Numbered from the stretch's first letter, positions 7,707-16,525 are shown. The stretch: 64,000 nt of DNA from Casp-actino8 sp044358015 (GCA_044358015.1 JBIKOO010000001.1:1-64000); one strand, 5' to 3'. The notes: generated by a model not told the origin, from the letters alone. Program-made: numbers and translations.

Positions 7707-9146
7707 ATGAAATTCTTGAACGAAACTCCACCGCCATACGACTTGACGTACAACGACGTCTTTATGGTCCCCAGCATGTCCAATGTTGGCTCACGTCTTG
7801 ATGTGAACTTGTCCACTCCCGACAACATCGGCACCACGATTCCACTTGTTGTTGCCAACATGACCGCCGTTGCTGGACGCCGAATGGCCGAAACAGTTTC
7901 ACGTCGAGGTGGCCTCGTGGTTCTTCCGCAGGACATTCCGCTTGATGTCATTGAATCTGTTGTCAAGTTTGTAAAGAGTCGTCACCCTGTCTATGAAACG
8001 CCAATCACCTTGGCTCCCACTGACACTGTCGGAGAGGCTCTCAGCCTGATTCACAAACGTGCTCACGGGGTTGTCATCGTGACCGATAACGATCATCATC
8101 CACTCGGCATTTTTACCGAAGCTGATGCTGGTGGTTACGACCGATTCACGCAATTGCACAATGTCATGTCGACCGAATTGTTGTGTATTCAAGAAGGCAC
8201 TGATCTTGAAGAAATCTTTCACGCATTGTCTAATCAACGTTTGACTGCTGCTCCAGTCACCAACAAAGACGGACGCCTCATCGGATGCGTCACTCGACGC
8301 GGAGCACTGCGTTCAACGTTGTATACACCTGCCCTCAACAACCGCAACGAATTTCTGACTGCTGTAGCAATCGGTGTCAACGGTGACCCAGCAATCAAGG
8401 CAAAGCAGCTGCACGCAATGGGCGTTGATGTTTTGGTCGTTGATACCGCCCATGGACATCAGACTCGAATGATCACTGCAGTTGAAGAAGCGCGCAAAGC
8501 CGCTCCAGAGGCAATCATTGTTGCGGGCAACGTCGTGACCGCAAGCGGCACCCGCGACCTCATCAATGCCGGAGCCAACATTGTGAAAGTTGGTGTCGGG
8601 CCCGGCGCAATGTGCACCACCCGAATGATGACCGGAGTCGGCCGCCCGCAGTTCTCGGCAGTTCTTGAATGTTCAGATGAGGCTCGTCGTCTCGGCGGAT
8701 CAGTTTGGGCCGATGGAGGAGTCCGCTACCCGCGCGACGTCGCTCTTGCTTTGGCAGCGGGTGCAGGCAACGTCATGTTTGGCTCATGGTTGGCCGGAAC
8801 CTATGAATCCGCAGCCGACACCATGCGCGATCCCGAGGGTCGTCTCTACAAAGAGAACTTTGGTATGGCATCGAACCGTGCCGTTCGAAACCGAACGCGT
8901 CGAGAAGGCTTATTCGATCGGGCCCGCAAGGAACTCTTCGAAGAAGGTATCTCAACCTCGCGTATGTATCTCGACCCTGAACGCCCCGGCGTAGAAGACA
9001 TCATTGACCAAATCGTTGCGGGCGTTCGTAGTTCATTTACCTACGCGGGAGCATCCACAGTGAGCGAGTTCCGCGAAAGAGCGGTTGTTGGTATTCAAGG
9101 TTCTGCTGGGTACGACGAAGGTCGTCCCGTAGGTACAAGTTGGTAA
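7707..9146 (+). CDS. guaB1: GuaB1 family IMP dehydrogenase-related protein (probable GMP reductase)
   Basis: 479-residue TIM-barrel enzyme of the IMPDH/GMPR family. N-terminal barrel strands (YDLTYNDVFMVPS) are followed by a pair of CBS domains at about residues 95-215. The barrel then resumes with VDTAHGHQTRM, the phosphate loop and the catalytic Cys in GPGAMCTTRMMTGVGRPQ. A bulky C-terminal segment with NRTRREG follows. The TTRMMTGVGRPQ version of the Cys loop marks the actinobacterial GuaB1 branch and not the guanine-making GuaB2; mycobacterial GuaB1 has been reported to act as a GMP reductase. It probably serves purine salvage. Seven bases separate its stop from cmk. Confidence 0.88.
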   Translation: MKFLNETPPPYDLTYNDVFMVPSMSNVGSRLDVNLSTPDNIGTTIPLVVANMTAVAGRRMAETVSRRGGLVVLPQDIPLDVIESVVKFVKSRHPVYETPITLAPTDTVGEALSLIHKRAHGVVIVTDNDHHPLGIFTEADAGGYDRFTQLHNVMSTELLCIQEGTDLEEIFHALSNQRLTAAPVTNKDGRLIGCVTRRGALRSTLYTPALNNRNEFLTAVAIGVNGDPAIKAKQLHAMGVDVLVVDTAHGHQTRMITAVEEARKAAPEAIIVAGNVVTASGTRDLINAGANIVKVGVGPGAMCTTRMMTGVGRPQFSAVLECSDEARRLGGSVWADGGVRYPRDVALALAAGAGNVMFGSWLAGTYESAADTMRDPEGRLYKENFGMASNRAVRNRTRREGLFDRARKELFEEGISTSRMYLDPERPGVEDIIDQIVAGVRSSFTYAGASTVSEFRERAVVGIQGSAGYDEGRPVGTSW

Positions 9147-9153
9147 TCAAATC

Positions 9154-9816
9154 GTGAGTCACTCAGCGCAACGAACAGTTGTCGTCGCCATTGATGGCCC
9201 GGCGGGAGCAGGTAAATCAACGATTGCCAAGGCTCTCGCCCGGGCTCTTCAATTGCAGTACCTCGATACTGGTGCAATGTTTCGCGCAGTCACCAGTGTC
9301 GCATTAAGCACTGGCATTGATGTCAACGATGATCGTGCAGTCGGATTAATCGCCGAACAGTTGAACTTAGAAATGAGTAACGGTTCGGTCATTGCTAATG
9401 GCACTGATGTCACCGCCGACATTCGTTCGGCCCACGTCACAAATGCGGTCAGTACTGTTGCCGCCAATTCGCTCGTTCGTTCGGTGATGCGTGACCGTCA
9501 AAGAACTTGGAGCGAAGTCAATAAAGGTGGTGTCGTTGAAGGTCGCGATATTGGTACGGTCGTTTTTCCTGACGCGATTCTAAAGGTGTACCTCACTGCA
9601 ACACCTCGAGTTCGCGCCGAACGGCGAGTCACCGAAGCCGGAGGTGACATTGATGAAATCGAAAAGTCAATCGCCGAACGTGACCTAAAGGATTCGACGA
9701 GAACCGACAGTCCTTTGCGAGAATCAGAAGATTCCGTTGTCGTTGACACAAGCCATCGGACCATTGAGGAGATCGTCAGTAACATTGTTGCCTTAGTTGC
9801 GGAGCGTTTAACGTGA
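9154..9816 (+). CDS. cmk: (d)CMP kinase
   Basis: 220-residue nucleoside monophosphate kinase that phosphorylates CMP and dCMP with ATP. P-loop IDGPAGAGKSTIAKALA, the CMP-binding LQYLDTGAMFRA, VEGRDIGTVVFPDA and the LID segment RAERRVTEAGGDIDEI are all visible and full length. It starts with GTG 9154, 7 bases after guaB1, and its end overlaps the next GTG (GTGA). A cmk-plsC pair is common in bacteria, linking CTP supply and phospholipid synthesis. Confidence 0.94.
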   Translation: MSHSAQRTVVVAIDGPAGAGKSTIAKALARALQLQYLDTGAMFRAVTSVALSTGIDVNDDRAVGLIAEQLNLEMSNGSVIANGTDVTADIRSAHVTNAVSTVAANSLVRSVMRDRQRTWSEVNKGGVVEGRDIGTVVFPDAILKVYLTATPRVRAERRVTEAGGDIDEIEKSIAERDLKDSTRTDSPLRESEDSVVVDTSHRTIEEIVSNIVALVAERLT

Positions 9817-10487
9817 GTGCTGTTGAATCAAAGTTGGCCGGCAACGATCTCGGCAGTCGTTCCTTCTACCAAGTCATCCGCGTATTAGTGGTATCTATTT
9901 GTCGCACATACTGTCGCATGACGGTGACCGGGCAAGAAAACATTCCTACAACTGGGCCATTTATTTTGGCGCCAGTACATCGGAGTTACATCGACACACC
10001 CATTGCCTCAGGATGCACTCGGCGTCGAATGCGCTTCATGGGCAAGGACACAATGTGGAAACACCAACCATTGAATTGGATGCTGTCAGCACTTGGAGCA
10101 TTCCCGGTGACTCGCGGAAGCGCAGATCGGGAAGCAATCGTTCGGGCAATTCAAGTTTTGAAATCGGGCGAGCCTCTCGTACTTTTTCCCGAGGGTGAAC
10201 GTAAGTCTGGACCAACGGTGCAGCCTTTAATGGATGGGGCCGCCTACGTTGCATGTAAGGCCGGAGTACCAATTATCCCGGTCGGTATCGGTGGTAGCGA
10301 ACGAGTGATGGGCAAAGGAGCAAAGTTCATTTACCCGCGGAGACTTGCAGTCATCATCGGTGAACCGATCCCCGTGCCAGCAGCGATTGACGGAAGAATG
10401 CCACGCTCAGCAGTCAAAGAAGTAACTGCGCAACTTCACGAACAATTACAACTGTTATTCGATCAAGCCCAAAGCAAGTGCGGTTAG
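9813..10487 (+). CDS. plsC: 1-acyl-sn-glycerol-3-phosphate acyltransferase family protein
   Basis: 224-residue membrane-associated acyltransferase. The HX4D catalytic motif is in APVHRSYIDTP, and the glycerol-3-phosphate-binding block is LFPEGERKSGPTVQ. The third block, VPIIPVGIGGSERV, is also present. It should acylate lysophosphatidic acid to phosphatidic acid. It overlaps cmk by four bases and ends eight bases before the convergent aminopeptidase stop. A second PlsC-family gene is at 41679-42428, so which one supplies the main housekeeping activity is open. Confidence 0.87.
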   Translation: MSAVESKLAGNDLGSRSFYQVIRVLVVSICRTYCRMTVTGQENIPTTGPFILAPVHRSYIDTPIASGCTRRRMRFMGKDTMWKHQPLNWMLSALGAFPVTRGSADREAIVRAIQVLKSGEPLVLFPEGERKSGPTVQPLMDGAAYVACKAGVPIIPVGIGGSERVMGKGAKFIYPRRLAVIIGEPIPVPAAIDGRMPRSAVKEVTAQLHEQLQLLFDQAQSKCG

Positions 10488-10495
10488 TTAGAAGG

Positions 10496-11779
10496 TCACA
10501 ACAAACTGAAGTAGTGCATCAAAACTTTCGCAAGTAACGCTGGGTCTTGAGCACCGCAAAGTTCACGGGCTGAATGCATCGATAGTTGTGCAACGCCAAC
10601 GTCAACCGTCGGAATGCCTAGTTGTGTTGACGTAATCGGTCCGATTGTTGACCCGCAAGGCATGCTGTTTTTGCTCACAAAAATTTGATGGTTTACTTCT
10701 GCTGAGGTACACGCCTGCATGAAAAGCGCCGCTGATTCGGGACTCGTCGCATAACGCTGATTGGCATTGACTTTCAGTACCGGACCCATATTCGGAAGCG
10801 GACGATGATTGGGTTCGTGACGATCGGGATAATTGGGATGTATCGCGTGAGCGTTGTCAGCCGAAATACAGTGCGAACGCGAGAGTATTTCATGAAACTG
10901 AGCGCGACTACCGGAATGCAGTGCTTCAAGCAACCATGCCAAACGAGGACCCGAGGCTCCGTGCGTACTTTCCGAACCAACTTCTTCATGATCAAAAAGA
11001 GCAATCACAGAAGTGGTGCCTTCGCCATTGGCGTTGGTGCTTGCAGCAATCAATCCCTCTGTTGCGGCCCAACACGAAATCTGATTATCAAGTCGACCAC
11101 TTGCCAACAACGAACGATCGGCACCCAGCAGCGACGCTGGAGTGAGATCAAAAAGCGCAATGTCCCAAAAAGCAATGGCGTGCACCGAAACCGCAAGACT
11201 CGAAGCGATGAACTCAGCGAACTCGCCCAGGCGGAACTGGCCAAGACCCCAGATGGGAGCAAGATGGATCTGCTTATCAAGAATCAGACCTCGTTCATTG
11301 ACGTCTCGATCCAGATGAATTGCTAATTGTGGAATTCGTGCCATGGCCTGATCAATCCGAATTGTCTTGACCGAACCGTCTTCGAGCACCACACGACCGG
11401 CCAAGCCAAGATCGCGATCCAACCACGAGTTATTCAATATTCCGCCGTATACCTCAACACCGATTTGCTTCCAATTGAAGGAGCCAAAATCGGGGAGAGG
11501 TTTGACCTTGAGGCACGGAGAGTCGGTATGAGCCCCGACGATGTGGAAACGTTGAGTAGGTGACTCAGACTGGTTCCAAGCCAAGAGAAGTCCAGCATCA
11601 GCAATAAAGCCTTTTGCTGGTAAACCCTCGTTCATAGTTGCAAATGAACATTCTGCGAAACCATTTGATTGAAGTCGTTGGGCCGAGTAGTCAACCGAAT
11701 GAGCAGGTGATACCGAGGCGTCTAAATGACGAATGAGACCATTGATATCTGATTCTTCTCGTGGCAATTTTTCAGACAT
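10496..11779 (-). CDS. M18 family aspartyl aminopeptidase
   Basis: 427-residue dinuclear zinc exopeptidase releasing N-terminal, usually acidic, residues. Ligand-bearing segments appear in order: VGAHTDSPCLKVKP (first His/Asp), ALFDHEEVGSESTHGASG (Glu pair), SADNAHAIHPNY (Asp and His) and MPCGSTIGPITSTQLGI near the C-terminus. The length fits the family. AAGGAAATC precedes ATG 11779. It is followed by plsC convergently and preceded by the phosphatase gene 18 bases upstream, so the two minus-strand genes may be one unit. Confidence 0.9.
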   Translation of the reverse strand: MSEKLPREESDINGLIRHLDASVSPAHSVDYSAQRLQSNGFAECSFATMNEGLPAKGFIADAGLLLAWNQSESPTQRFHIVGAHTDSPCLKVKPLPDFGSFNWKQIGVEVYGGILNNSWLDRDLGLAGRVVLEDGSVKTIRIDQAMARIPQLAIHLDRDVNERGLILDKQIHLAPIWGLGQFRLGEFAEFIASSLAVSVHAIAFWDIALFDLTPASLLGADRSLLASGRLDNQISCWAATEGLIAASTNANGEGTTSVIALFDHEEVGSESTHGASGPRLAWLLEALHSGSRAQFHEILSRSHCISADNAHAIHPNYPDRHEPNHRPLPNMGPVLKVNANQRYATSPESAALFMQACTSAEVNHQIFVSKNSMPCGSTIGPITSTQLGIPTVDVGVAQLSMHSARELCGAQDPALLAKVLMHYFSLL

Positions 11780-11797
11780 CGTGATTTCCTTACTCGA

Positions 11798-12418
11798 TTA
11801 CTTCTGGAATAATCCGATTGGTAAACCTGAACCGCGCAAATGCGACGTCTCATTCAGCGTTACGATGCTGCGTTCGCCACTACTCGCAGCAGCGATTCTA
11901 TGAATTGAGGTGTAGTTCGGATAGAAGAAACCGCGTTGGTTTCCGAGTCCTAACACATGACAAAGGTAGGCATTAATGACGCCACCGTGGCAGACAATGG
12001 CAACACGTTGTGAGGCATGGTTCGCAATGATGTTTTCAATGGAACCGACAGTCCGATTGATGAACTCTTCTTCGGTTTCATCAGCAGAAGTCCATTCACC
12101 CCGCAACATTTCCTGCCAGCGTGGATCGTTATTTGCTTTGAGTTCTTCAACAGGAACGTAATGGTTGCTGTTTTTGTCATACTCTGCCACGCCATCAACA
12201 GTCGTGATGGACAGTCCCTGCACAGTTGCTAACGGGCTCGCTGTTTGCTGGGCCCGTTGCATCGGACTGGCGTAGATGGCATGCAGTTTTTCCGTCGACA
12301 AATATTGAGCCATCAGATCTGCTTGTTTCAGACCTTCACTGGCTAACTCGGGGTCGGCAATACCGCTTTCAAGTTCGCGGCGAATCGGTATGGCATGTCG
12401 AATTAGTAGTACTTCCAT
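11798..12418 (-). CDS. Histidine phosphatase superfamily protein (phosphoglycerate mutase-like)
   Basis: 206 residues. The phosphohistidine motif LLIRHAIP is at the N-terminus (RH pair), the second Arg is in YASPMQRAQQTA, and the second catalytic His is in VAIVCHGGVINAY. These residues define a branch-2-like cytosolic phosphatase or mutase; the substrate is undetermined. ATG 12418 gives the usual MEVLLIRH start, but an in-frame GTG at 12421 lies 5 bases after TATCCT, so the leaderless start may be one codon earlier. Confidence 0.86.
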   Translation of the reverse strand: MEVLLIRHAIPIRRELESGIADPELASEGLKQADLMAQYLSTEKLHAIYASPMQRAQQTASPLATVQGLSITTVDGVAEYDKNSNHYVPVEELKANNDPRWQEMLRGEWTSADETEEEFINRTVGSIENIIANHASQRVAIVCHGGVINAYLCHVLGLGNQRGFFYPNYTSIHRIAAASSGERSIVTLNETSHLRGSGLPIGLFQK

Positions 12419-12426
12419 CACTCATC

Positions 12427-12432
12427 AGGATA
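12427..12432 (-). promoter_or_regulatory. Predicted -10 box for the histidine phosphatase gene
   Basis: TATCCT on the minus strand ends 5 bases before GTG 12421 and 8 before ATG 12418. Confidence 0.4.
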
Positions 12433-12504
12433 CGCGTGCCAAGATGGACTTGTATGGGTCGAAGCGGGGTAATTGAAAGCGTTCGATTTCATAGATCGTC
12501 CGAA

Positions 12505-13266
12505 ATGGGTACAACGAGTGATACAGACACTCTCACCGTCATTTTGATCCACGGCAGCATGGATCGACAGGCTGCCTTTGCTCGCGTTGCTCGCAAACTG
12601 GGCGGTGATCACCGCGTCATTACATATGATCGACGCGGCTACGGCAAGTCTGTTCATCAGCGTGGCGTATTTTCCATGACCGAACACATCGAAGATTTAC
12701 GCGAAGTGATTCAGTTCGTCGAAGTCGATAAACCGATTGTTTTGGTCGGTCACAGTTTTGGAGGGGCAGTCGCATTGGCTTTCGCTCAGCGGTTTCCGGA
12801 TCAGGTTGCGGGGCTAGTGGTCTATGAGAGTCCGATGAGTTGGGAACCTTGGTGGCCAAAAGATTCAGGTGGCAGTGCTGCGGTTGCTATCGCTCACGAT
12901 CCAGAAGAGGCCGCTGAAACCTTTATGCGGCGATTCATCGGTCATCGCCGCTGGGAAGCACTACCAGAGTTCACCCGGCAACAAAGAAGGTCAGAAGGGG
13001 CAGCACTCGTCGGCGAGCTCGGTGATATTCGTCGCCACAAACCTTGGGATCTTGACCAAGTACGCGGTCCACTAATGGCGGGCTACGGATCTCTTTCCAA
13101 ACCGCATCTTCAAGCCAGCGCCGAACTGCTGGGTCAACAACCAGATTGTCGCTCGGTCATGGTTGAGGGCGCTCACCACAACGCACACTCAGGCTCTCCT
13201 GATCAGTTCGTCGATTTACTAGTACGACCGCTGATTCAACGTGTTGTTCAGGGATCCTGGTCTTGA
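12505..13266 (+). CDS. Alpha/beta hydrolase fold protein
   Basis: 253 residues. VILIHGSMDRQAAFARVARKL is the oxyanion region, ITYDRRGYGKS the conserved second strand, and VGHSFGGAVALAFA the nucleophile elbow (Ser). VEGAHHNAHSG holds the catalytic His. It resembles haloperoxidase/esterase-type hydrolases; the substrate is unknown. ATG 12505 (MGTTSDTD) is chosen because the upstream in-frame residues look non-coding; an in-frame ATG at 12454 is an alternative. The 3' end overlaps the opposite-strand small membrane gene by 19 bases. Confidence 0.82.
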   Translation: MGTTSDTDTLTVILIHGSMDRQAAFARVARKLGGDHRVITYDRRGYGKSVHQRGVFSMTEHIEDLREVIQFVEVDKPIVLVGHSFGGAVALAFAQRFPDQVAGLVVYESPMSWEPWWPKDSGGSAAVAIAHDPEEAAETFMRRFIGHRRWEALPEFTRQQRRSEGAALVGELGDIRRHKPWDLDQVRGPLMAGYGSLSKPHLQASAELLGQQPDCRSVMVEGAHHNAHSGSPDQFVDLLVRPLIQRVVQGSWS

Positions 13267-13571
13267 AGGTCGAACTTGAGATCAATACCAAGAACCTTGC
13301 ATTCAACTTTGCCAAGGGAAGTTTCAGCATTGGCCTTTGCATTGTCAACGCAATCCGAGATCTCTGATCGCTGACTGTAAATCAGCACTCCCAGTGCGAG
13401 GGCAACAATCAAAACAATTGAACGCACAATCGCGCTCACCGCGAACTTGAAAATGATGAGACCGATCACAATTGGTAGCAATGCGCCAAATGTCGTGAAG
13501 TTCTTGAGTTGGCCGTCATCAAAGGCCCATGTAGTAATTGAAACGAAACTGGTTACCGCAGAGGACATCAT
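13248..13571 (-). CDS. Small predicted membrane protein, unrecognised
   Basis: 107 residues. Two adjacent hydrophobic segments (about residues 29-45 and 48-66: FGALLPIVIGLIIFKFAV and IVRSIVLIVALALGVLIY) are followed by a charged tail with two Cys (DCVDNAK and KVECKVLG) and an acidic end. I do not recognise a family. It has a clear leaderless-type promoter (TAGTCT, 6 bases, ATG 13571), which supports it as a real gene. It is divergent from DUF3151 with about 70 bases between starts. The cysteines could form a disulfide if the tail lies outside. Confidence 0.6.
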   Translation of the reverse strand: MMSSAVTSFVSITTWAFDDGQLKNFTTFGALLPIVIGLIIFKFAVSAIVRSIVLIVALALGVLIYSQRSEISDCVDNAKANAETSLGKVECKVLGIDLKFDLQDQDP

Positions 13572-13577
13572 GAGTTC

Positions 13578-13583
13578 AGACTA
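13578..13583 (-). promoter_or_regulatory. Predicted -10 box of the small membrane protein gene
   Basis: TAGTCT, then GAACTC, then ATG 13571 on the minus strand. Confidence 0.5.
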
Positions 13584-13628
13584 TGCAACTCATTGCCCCA
13601 GCGTCAGGTATACCAACTCATTCAGCGA

Positions 13629-13634
13629 TACTCT
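13629..13634 (+). promoter_or_regulatory. Predicted -10 box of the DUF3151 gene
   Basis: TACTCT, 6 bases, ATG 13641; it decides this start over an upstream in-frame candidate at 13593. Confidence 0.5.
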
Positions 13635-13640
13635 GACGAC

Positions 13641-14117
13641 ATGTCAAGTACCCCTCCGCAACCACACAATCCCATTAGTTTGACGCCACAGGGGCCGCCA
13701 ACAACGGTTATCCCGCTAGAGGATCCAGCAATTCGTCATGAATTGTCGCAAGCTCTCTCAGTTGCTGTTGACTCTCGCCGCGAAGCTCTCGCTGTCGTCG
13801 TCAGTCACCATCCTCGTTCGTTATTGGCTTGGGCCAATATCGGTGACTTCGGTCGGGACAATCTTGAGCGTTACGCCTATTACCGCATCGGGTACCACCG
13901 AGGTCTCGATACTTTGCGTCAAAACGGATGGCGGGGTTCTGGGTATGTGAGATGGAATCAAGAATCCAATCATGGTTTCTTGCGATGCCTCCTTGGTTTA
14001 CACAAAATGGCTGAGGCGATTGGCGAAAGCGATGAAGCCGAACGGTGCCACCTTTTCCTATTGCAACTAGATCCTTCAGGAATTCCCAACGATGAGTTCC
14101 CGGCAACCCAGTCATAG
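13641..14117 (+). CDS. DUF3151 family protein
   Basis: 158-residue actinobacterial conserved protein of unknown function. The family signature is clear: RREALAVVVSHHPRSLLAWA, then AYYRIGYHRGLDTLRQNGWR, GSGYVRW, and a closing helix with IGESDEAERCHLFLLQLDP. The helical pattern resembles a TPR-like fold, as inference. The start at 13641 follows a -10-like box by six bases. Its last 26 bases overlap mobA, so translation of the two may be coupled. Confidence 0.82.
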   Translation: MSSTPPQPHNPISLTPQGPPTTVIPLEDPAIRHELSQALSVAVDSRREALAVVVSHHPRSLLAWANIGDFGRDNLERYAYYRIGYHRGLDTLRQNGWRGSGYVRWNQESNHGFLRCLLGLHKMAEAIGESDEAERCHLFLLQLDPSGIPNDEFPATQS

Positions 14118-14748
14118 GTTTTCGATAACCGAGGTTCGTGGTTATGTTTTGGCCGGCGGGCAAAGTCGGCGTATGGGTACCGACAAAGCTCTGATTCCAG
14201 TCAACGGTGAAACTGCAGTTGAACGACAGTGTCGATTACTTGAACCCTTGTGCCCGCAAGGTGTCTTCGTTGCCGGAGCCAGATTTGCACCAGCACCAGA
14301 CTTTGCGTGGCAGGTCATTCAAGATCCGATTCCTGACTCTGGTCCGATCACCGGTATTTTGTCCGCTTTACGCCACGCTCAACGGGGGATAGCGCTCATT
14401 GTTGCAGTCGACCTATGGTCGCTGACTCCAGAAACCGTTGTCACTGTAGTACAAGCCATGACCACTCAGAGAGGTCCCGATCATAGCGGTGTCGAGCAAA
14501 ATGATTTTGATCTGAGTTACACCCACAGTGCGGCGGATCCAAGCTCGATGGGGGCCCAACCTTTGTGCGCAGCATGGCGAGTAGAGACATCGTTGCCGAT
14601 TATTGCTGAACAGTTCGACCTAGGCGAACGTTCTGTCATGCGCGCATGGAGCGATTTACATCGGCACCCAGTATCGGTGCCCGAGTCGCATGTCGCCAAT
14701 ATCAACACCCCGCCTGACATGGAGAATTTTCGACAGGTCAAGGGCTAG
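14092..14748 (+). CDS. mobA: Molybdenum cofactor guanylyltransferase (MobA-like)
   Basis: 218-residue nucleotidyltransferase. VLAGGQSRRMGTDKAL (about residues 19-34) is the NTP-binding signature, with later IQDPIPDSGPITGIL and an Asp-containing VAVDLWSLTP where the metal ligand usually lies. It probably attaches GMP to molybdopterin to make MGD, or CMP in the related MocA reaction. No other molybdenum cofactor gene is in the window, and the region after the Asp motif is less conserved, so the substrate is moderately certain. It starts inside DUF3151 (26-base overlap). Confidence 0.78.
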   Translation: MSSRQPSHRFSITEVRGYVLAGGQSRRMGTDKALIPVNGETAVERQCRLLEPLCPQGVFVAGARFAPAPDFAWQVIQDPIPDSGPITGILSALRHAQRGIALIVAVDLWSLTPETVVTVVQAMTTQRGPDHSGVEQNDFDLSYTHSAADPSSMGAQPLCAAWRVETSLPIIAEQFDLGERSVMRAWSDLHRHPVSVPESHVANINTPPDMENFRQVKG

Positions 14749-14751
14749 TTT
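14746..14751 (+). promoter_or_regulatory. Predicted -10 box of the rhodanese gene
   Basis: TAGTTT (its TAG is the mobA stop), 6 bases, ATG 14758. Confidence 0.45.
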
Positions 14752-14757
14752 GGGAAT

Positions 14758-15102
14758 ATGTCTTCGCAGTATTCAGAAATCTCAGTCTCCGATTTTGCCG
14801 AAATTTTCTCAGAAGCAGATTCAATCTTTCTGATCGACGTCCGCGAGACCGATGAATACATAGACGGCCACGTGCCAGGAGCAATTCATATTCCACTCAA
14901 CGAAGTACCGCAACGCGTCGATGAGTTTCGTCACCCTCAAGGGGGAGTTACCTACGTGATCTGTAAGGCCGGTGGTCGAAGCGCCAATGCGTGTGAATAC
15001 CTCTCTCAGCACTCCATACAGTTGATCAACATTGCTGGCGGCACCATGGGTTGGATCATGCAAGGTCATGCTGTCGTTGAAGGAAGTCAACCTAGTGAGT
15101 GA
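14758..15102 (+). CDS. Rhodanese-like domain protein
   Basis: 114-residue single-domain sulfurtransferase. FLIDVRETDEYIDGHVPGAIHIPL is the rhodanese start motif, and the active-site loop is VICKAGGRSANA with Cys followed by KAGGR, the thiosulfate/persulfide-type loop. The sulfur acceptor is unknown; proximity to mobA suggests molybdenum cofactor sulfur chemistry but this is only context. It overlaps the RNase D start by eight bases. Confidence 0.86.
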   Translation: MSSQYSEISVSDFAEIFSEADSIFLIDVRETDEYIDGHVPGAIHIPLNEVPQRVDEFRHPQGGVTYVICKAGGRSANACEYLSQHSIQLINIAGGTMGWIMQGHAVVEGSQPSE

Positions 15103-16264
15103 TGAGTTGCCAGTACCTTTTACATGGATTGATAACGACCACGATCTAGATCTCTTGCTTGATCGTTTGCAATCACAAGATCGGATCGCTCTCGACACTG
15201 AGTTTCATCGCGAGAAGACTTACTTTCCTCGGTTGGCACTGATTCAATTGGCCTGGTTGGACGGAATCGCCATCGTCGACCCGTTGTCATGCGACGCATC
15301 GAAGTTGAGGCGTATTTTCGGTATTCAACATCTCATCATCTTGCACGCAGCCCAGCAAGACCTTGATGTCATGACTCACGCAATGGGCACAGTTCCGGAG
15401 AGAATTTTTGATACGCAGATCGCCGCTGGTTTCCTCGGTTATTCAACACCCTCCCTTGCATCTCTGGTGAATTCAGAACTCAAATTGGTGTTACCAAAAG
15501 GTGACCGTTTGACCGATTGGCTCCGACGACCTCTCACCGACGGGCAAAAGTCATATGCCGCTTCAGATGTCGAGCACTTGTTAGAAATTCATGATTTGCT
15601 CACCGCGAAACTTGAAGAGCGCGAACGATTATCTTGGGCGACCGACGCATGCGAAGAATTGCGTCAACGCAAAGTTGGTCCAGGCAATCCCGCTGATGCG
15701 TGGCAGAAACAAAAGGATGTACGTGCTCTCAAACCTCGCACGCGAGGAGTTCTAGCCGCGTTAGCCGAGTGGCGCGAACGACGGGCTATGGCGAGTGATA
15801 TACCCCCGCGACAGGTTCTTCCCGACTTAGCACTTCAGGGAATCTCGCAACGTGAACCAGCCAACCTCGCTGATCTTGCGCAGGCCCGCGGTGTGGATGA
15901 TCGTCATACGCGAGGATCCATTGGGCAAGAAATCTTGGCCGCAGTCGCTCGTGGCAAAGAGAACCCCATCGAAAACTCGGTCACCGAAGGTGAGGATGTC
16001 GAACGTCACCTCCGACCCGCGATCACGTTGATTTCGGCATGGATCAGTGAAGTGGCCCGCCTTGAGCATGTCGACACAGCATTACTGGCAACGCGCCACG
16101 ACATCGTGGCTTTCTTGCGCAAAGATGCCGATGCCCGCCTCGGAGACGGCTGGCGTCACGACCTCATCGGAGACCAACTTGACGACCTTCTCCAGGGACG
16201 AGCGGGGCTGTCCTTCGATGGCAAGGGTGGACTCAAGATGATTGCAGCCTCGAATGCGATCTAG
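15095..16264 (+). CDS. rnd: Ribonuclease D family 3'-5' exonuclease
   Basis: 389-residue DEDD exonuclease for tRNA and structured-RNA 3' trimming. Exo I is IALDTEFHREKTYFP (Asp and Glu), Exo II lies near LHAAQQDLDVM, and Exo III is YAASDVEHLLEIHD (Tyr and Asp). Two HRDC-like helical regions follow, around residues 205-290 and 310-385. GTG 15095 is chosen because AAGGAAG (15080-15086) sits eight bases before it; an earlier in-frame ATG at 15032 lies deep inside the rhodanese gene. Confidence 0.88.
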   Translation: MSDELPVPFTWIDNDHDLDLLLDRLQSQDRIALDTEFHREKTYFPRLALIQLAWLDGIAIVDPLSCDASKLRRIFGIQHLIILHAAQQDLDVMTHAMGTVPERIFDTQIAAGFLGYSTPSLASLVNSELKLVLPKGDRLTDWLRRPLTDGQKSYAASDVEHLLEIHDLLTAKLEERERLSWATDACEELRQRKVGPGNPADAWQKQKDVRALKPRTRGVLAALAEWRERRAMASDIPPRQVLPDLALQGISQREPANLADLAQARGVDDRHTRGSIGQEILAAVARGKENPIENSVTEGEDVERHLRPAITLISAWISEVARLEHVDTALLATRHDIVAFLRKDADARLGDGWRHDLIGDQLDDLLQGRAGLSFDGKGGLKMIAASNAI

Positions 16265-16525
16265 TCGCTAGCCCCACAAATCGGTACGAAAACCAATAAA
16301 AAGCTCCCTTCAGGGCGCCATTGATACTCACGGCACACTGAAAAATCACGAAACCGCCTGAAGTTCCCACAAATAGAGGTCAATTGGTTCTACACTCGTG
16401 AACGCCCTGTTGTGTGAGTAATCACTTGACTTGGCCGATTTTGAGTCGGTGCGTCCTGTTTTCAGGCCAGTGCCACTCGGATTCGTAACCATCGCCTACC
16501 CCTCTCACAAGTTCGGAGCCCTGCC
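16265..16525. other. Intergenic region before the small acidic protein gene (261 bases)
   Basis: The longest gene-free stretch in the window. I see one small hairpin (CCTG-TTTT-CAGG, 16455-16466) and a GTGA-GTAA-TCAC dyad, but no convincing terminator, RNA gene or tRNA. It probably holds the promoter of the typA unit, which I cannot place with confidence. Confidence 0.4.

Noticed and set aside
10805..11326. 173-residue open frame on the plus strand across the M18 aminopeptidase gene
   Set aside because: Lies wholly antisense to a gene with clear metal-ligand motifs; the translation has no family features and no promoter or ribosome site.
16265..16525. RNA gene or riboswitch in the longest gap
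   Set aside because: No tRNA cloverleaf, no conserved riboswitch core and only 4-base stems were found.
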